This document shows, piece after piece, positions 63,522 to 64,000 of a stretch of 64,000 nucleotides of DNA. A program made the position numbers and the translations under genes. The notes under the pieces are model-generated. The model made no database searches, was not told the origin of the DNA, and saw nothing but the letters and a program-made list of their open reading frames with translations. How positions within the stretch are numbered: position 1 is the stretch's first letter; every line of letters starts with the position of its first letter. Location of the stretch: positions 1 through 64,000 of the forward strand of contig NW_027018143.1 of the NCBI RefSeq assembly GCF_032854445.1, given 5' to 3'. The stretch comes from Liolophura sinensis (lineage: Eukaryota > Mollusca > Polyplacophora > Chitonida > Chitonidae).

Positions 63522-64000
63522 ACAATTGAATGATCATTTATGTCATAATCACGTGCCAAGCAACGGCTCTTACTTCATGGAAACCAGGGAAATTTGCAAT
63601 TTTTCAACAGCTGCCGATGCCTGGCTCAATTCCGCATCTTTTGGCACCTTACTGCAGTGGGTCAGTGTTCAGTTGTACTTTTTACAGCAGACTGTATCAA
63701 GTACCTTGTGTTTTTTATGTACAAATGGTGCGGTTTTTCTACACGTAGATAAAGACATTGAGATTGTCTTGCACTTAGAAGTAAGACAATTGCTGGGTGA
63801 GTTAAATGGGCTTAGCCCAAAGATTTGACGTCTTCTGGGCTACCGAAGGGCACATAACTTATAGTCAAAAGTTGAATATAGTAATGACCAGTCGCGATTG
63901 TACAGAGTACAGTGTAGCCGATTTCAATTAACAAAAAGACCAGGTAAAAATGCAAAAGTGGAAAAACTGTTCCAGTGCTGCTGGTAAGAAGCTAATCCGA
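63522..64000 (+). repeat. Partial monomer at window edge (479 bp)
   Basis: This is a normal C-type unit, cut by the window end. It shares cttacttcatggaaacc and ggtgcggtttttc with unit 59679, exactly 3843 bp (7 x 549) upstream, so the last seven units form one more higher-order interval. The array continues past the window. Confidence 0.9.

Larger units (their letters stand above)
1..64000 (+). repeat. 549-bp satellite DNA array, about 117 head-to-tail monomers
   Basis: The same unit of about 549 bp repeats without interruption and always in the same orientation. Unit starts were set at the motif acaatt(g/c)aatgatcatt, for example 1, 550, 1101, 1650, 2199 and 2748. There are 116 units up to base 63521 and a partial unit to the end. 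Neighbouring copies differ by scattered substitutions and 1-2 bp indels. No unique DNA separates them and neither edge of the array is in the window. Base composition looks moderately AT-rich (about 58% by eye). This architecture is typical of eukaryotic satellite DNA in heterochromatin. Whether it is the functional centromere cannot be decided from sequence. The repeat family is not one I recognise. Confidence 0.98.

Noticed and set aside
1-64000. Many ORFs of 60-170 codons on both strands as genes
   Set aside because: They are the same frames of one repeat. Copies differ by changes in all codon positions, including stops (tttatg/ttgatg, ttcaggtc/ttgacgtc, tataaat/actgaag). Many begin only with TTG-type starts, and longer ones arise from single substitutions.
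1-64000. CRISPR array
   Set aside because: The repeats are 549 bp and contiguous. There are no short repeats with unique spacers and no cas genes.
1-64000. LTR retrotransposon or DNA transposon array
   Set aside because: No terminal repeats, primer-binding site, target-site duplications or recognisable transposase or polymerase reading frame. The period is simple and unbroken.
1-64000. CENP-B box
   Set aside because: The few TTCG sites (minus-strand ttcggtagccc, ttcgatttctcg; rare cttcgaag) do not fit the rest of the consensus.
1-64000. Telomeric or simple-sequence repeats
   Set aside because: Only short T- or A-runs up to about ten bases are present (for example near 49431). No tandem short motif is visible.
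1-64000. Bacterial or phage origin of the window
   Set aside because: There are no genes, no operon structure and no coding density. A 64-kb homogeneous satellite is a eukaryotic feature.

Overview
The whole 64 kb window is one uninterrupted, head-to-tail tandem satellite DNA array. The unit is about 549 bp and all copies lie in the same orientation. Taking the recurring motif acaatt(g/c)aatgatcatt as unit start, I placed 116 monomer starts-to-ends from base 1 to 63521, plus a 479-bp partial copy at 63522-64000. About 80 of the 116 are exactly 549 bp and nearly all the rest are within 5 bp. The exceptions are one of 396 bp (31839-32234, internal deletion) and one of 541 bp (42658 preceded by an 8-bp deletion). 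No unique sequence, gene, RNA gene, transposon or gap filler is visible, and both window edges lie inside the array. This points to a eukaryotic heterochromatic block (centromeric, pericentromeric, subtelomeric or a B/sex chromosome). The species cannot be named from the sequence, and I do not recognise the repeat family.

Monomers fall into two main subfamilies. T monomers carry cttataaatgtggg followed by gtgtttagttg. C monomers carry cttactgaagtggg followed by gtgttcagttg. A minor variant carries cttattcatgtggg. Several T/C hybrids exist. Layout: 1-2747 mixed; 2748-6591 a duplicated trimer plus an extra copy; 6592-8787 transitional; 8788-16464 a 4-monomer (about 2196 bp) higher-order repeat with alternating T and C units and one fused unit; 16465-20856 a duplicated pair at 5-monomer spacing; 20857-31838 a pure C domain with interleaved 4-, 5-, 6-, 7- and 9-monomer copies; 31839-32234 the truncated monomer; 32235-37173 mainly C; 37174-42657 T/C dimer-like; 42658-48697 a duplicated tetramer rich in small indels; 48698-50341 a short dimer duplication; 50342-55282 a duplicated pentamer; 55283-64000 mixed, including a 7-monomer-spaced pair.

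The many ORFs of 60-170 codons on both strands come from the repeat: 549 is divisible by 3, so the same frame recurs in each unit. Differences between copies include stop codons and are not concentrated at third positions, so I annotate no CDS. The main biological content is the record of unequal exchange, gene conversion and local amplification, together with conserved short dyads: a 10-bp-stem hairpin, a dense cluster of 6-bp palindromes and an A-tract run.
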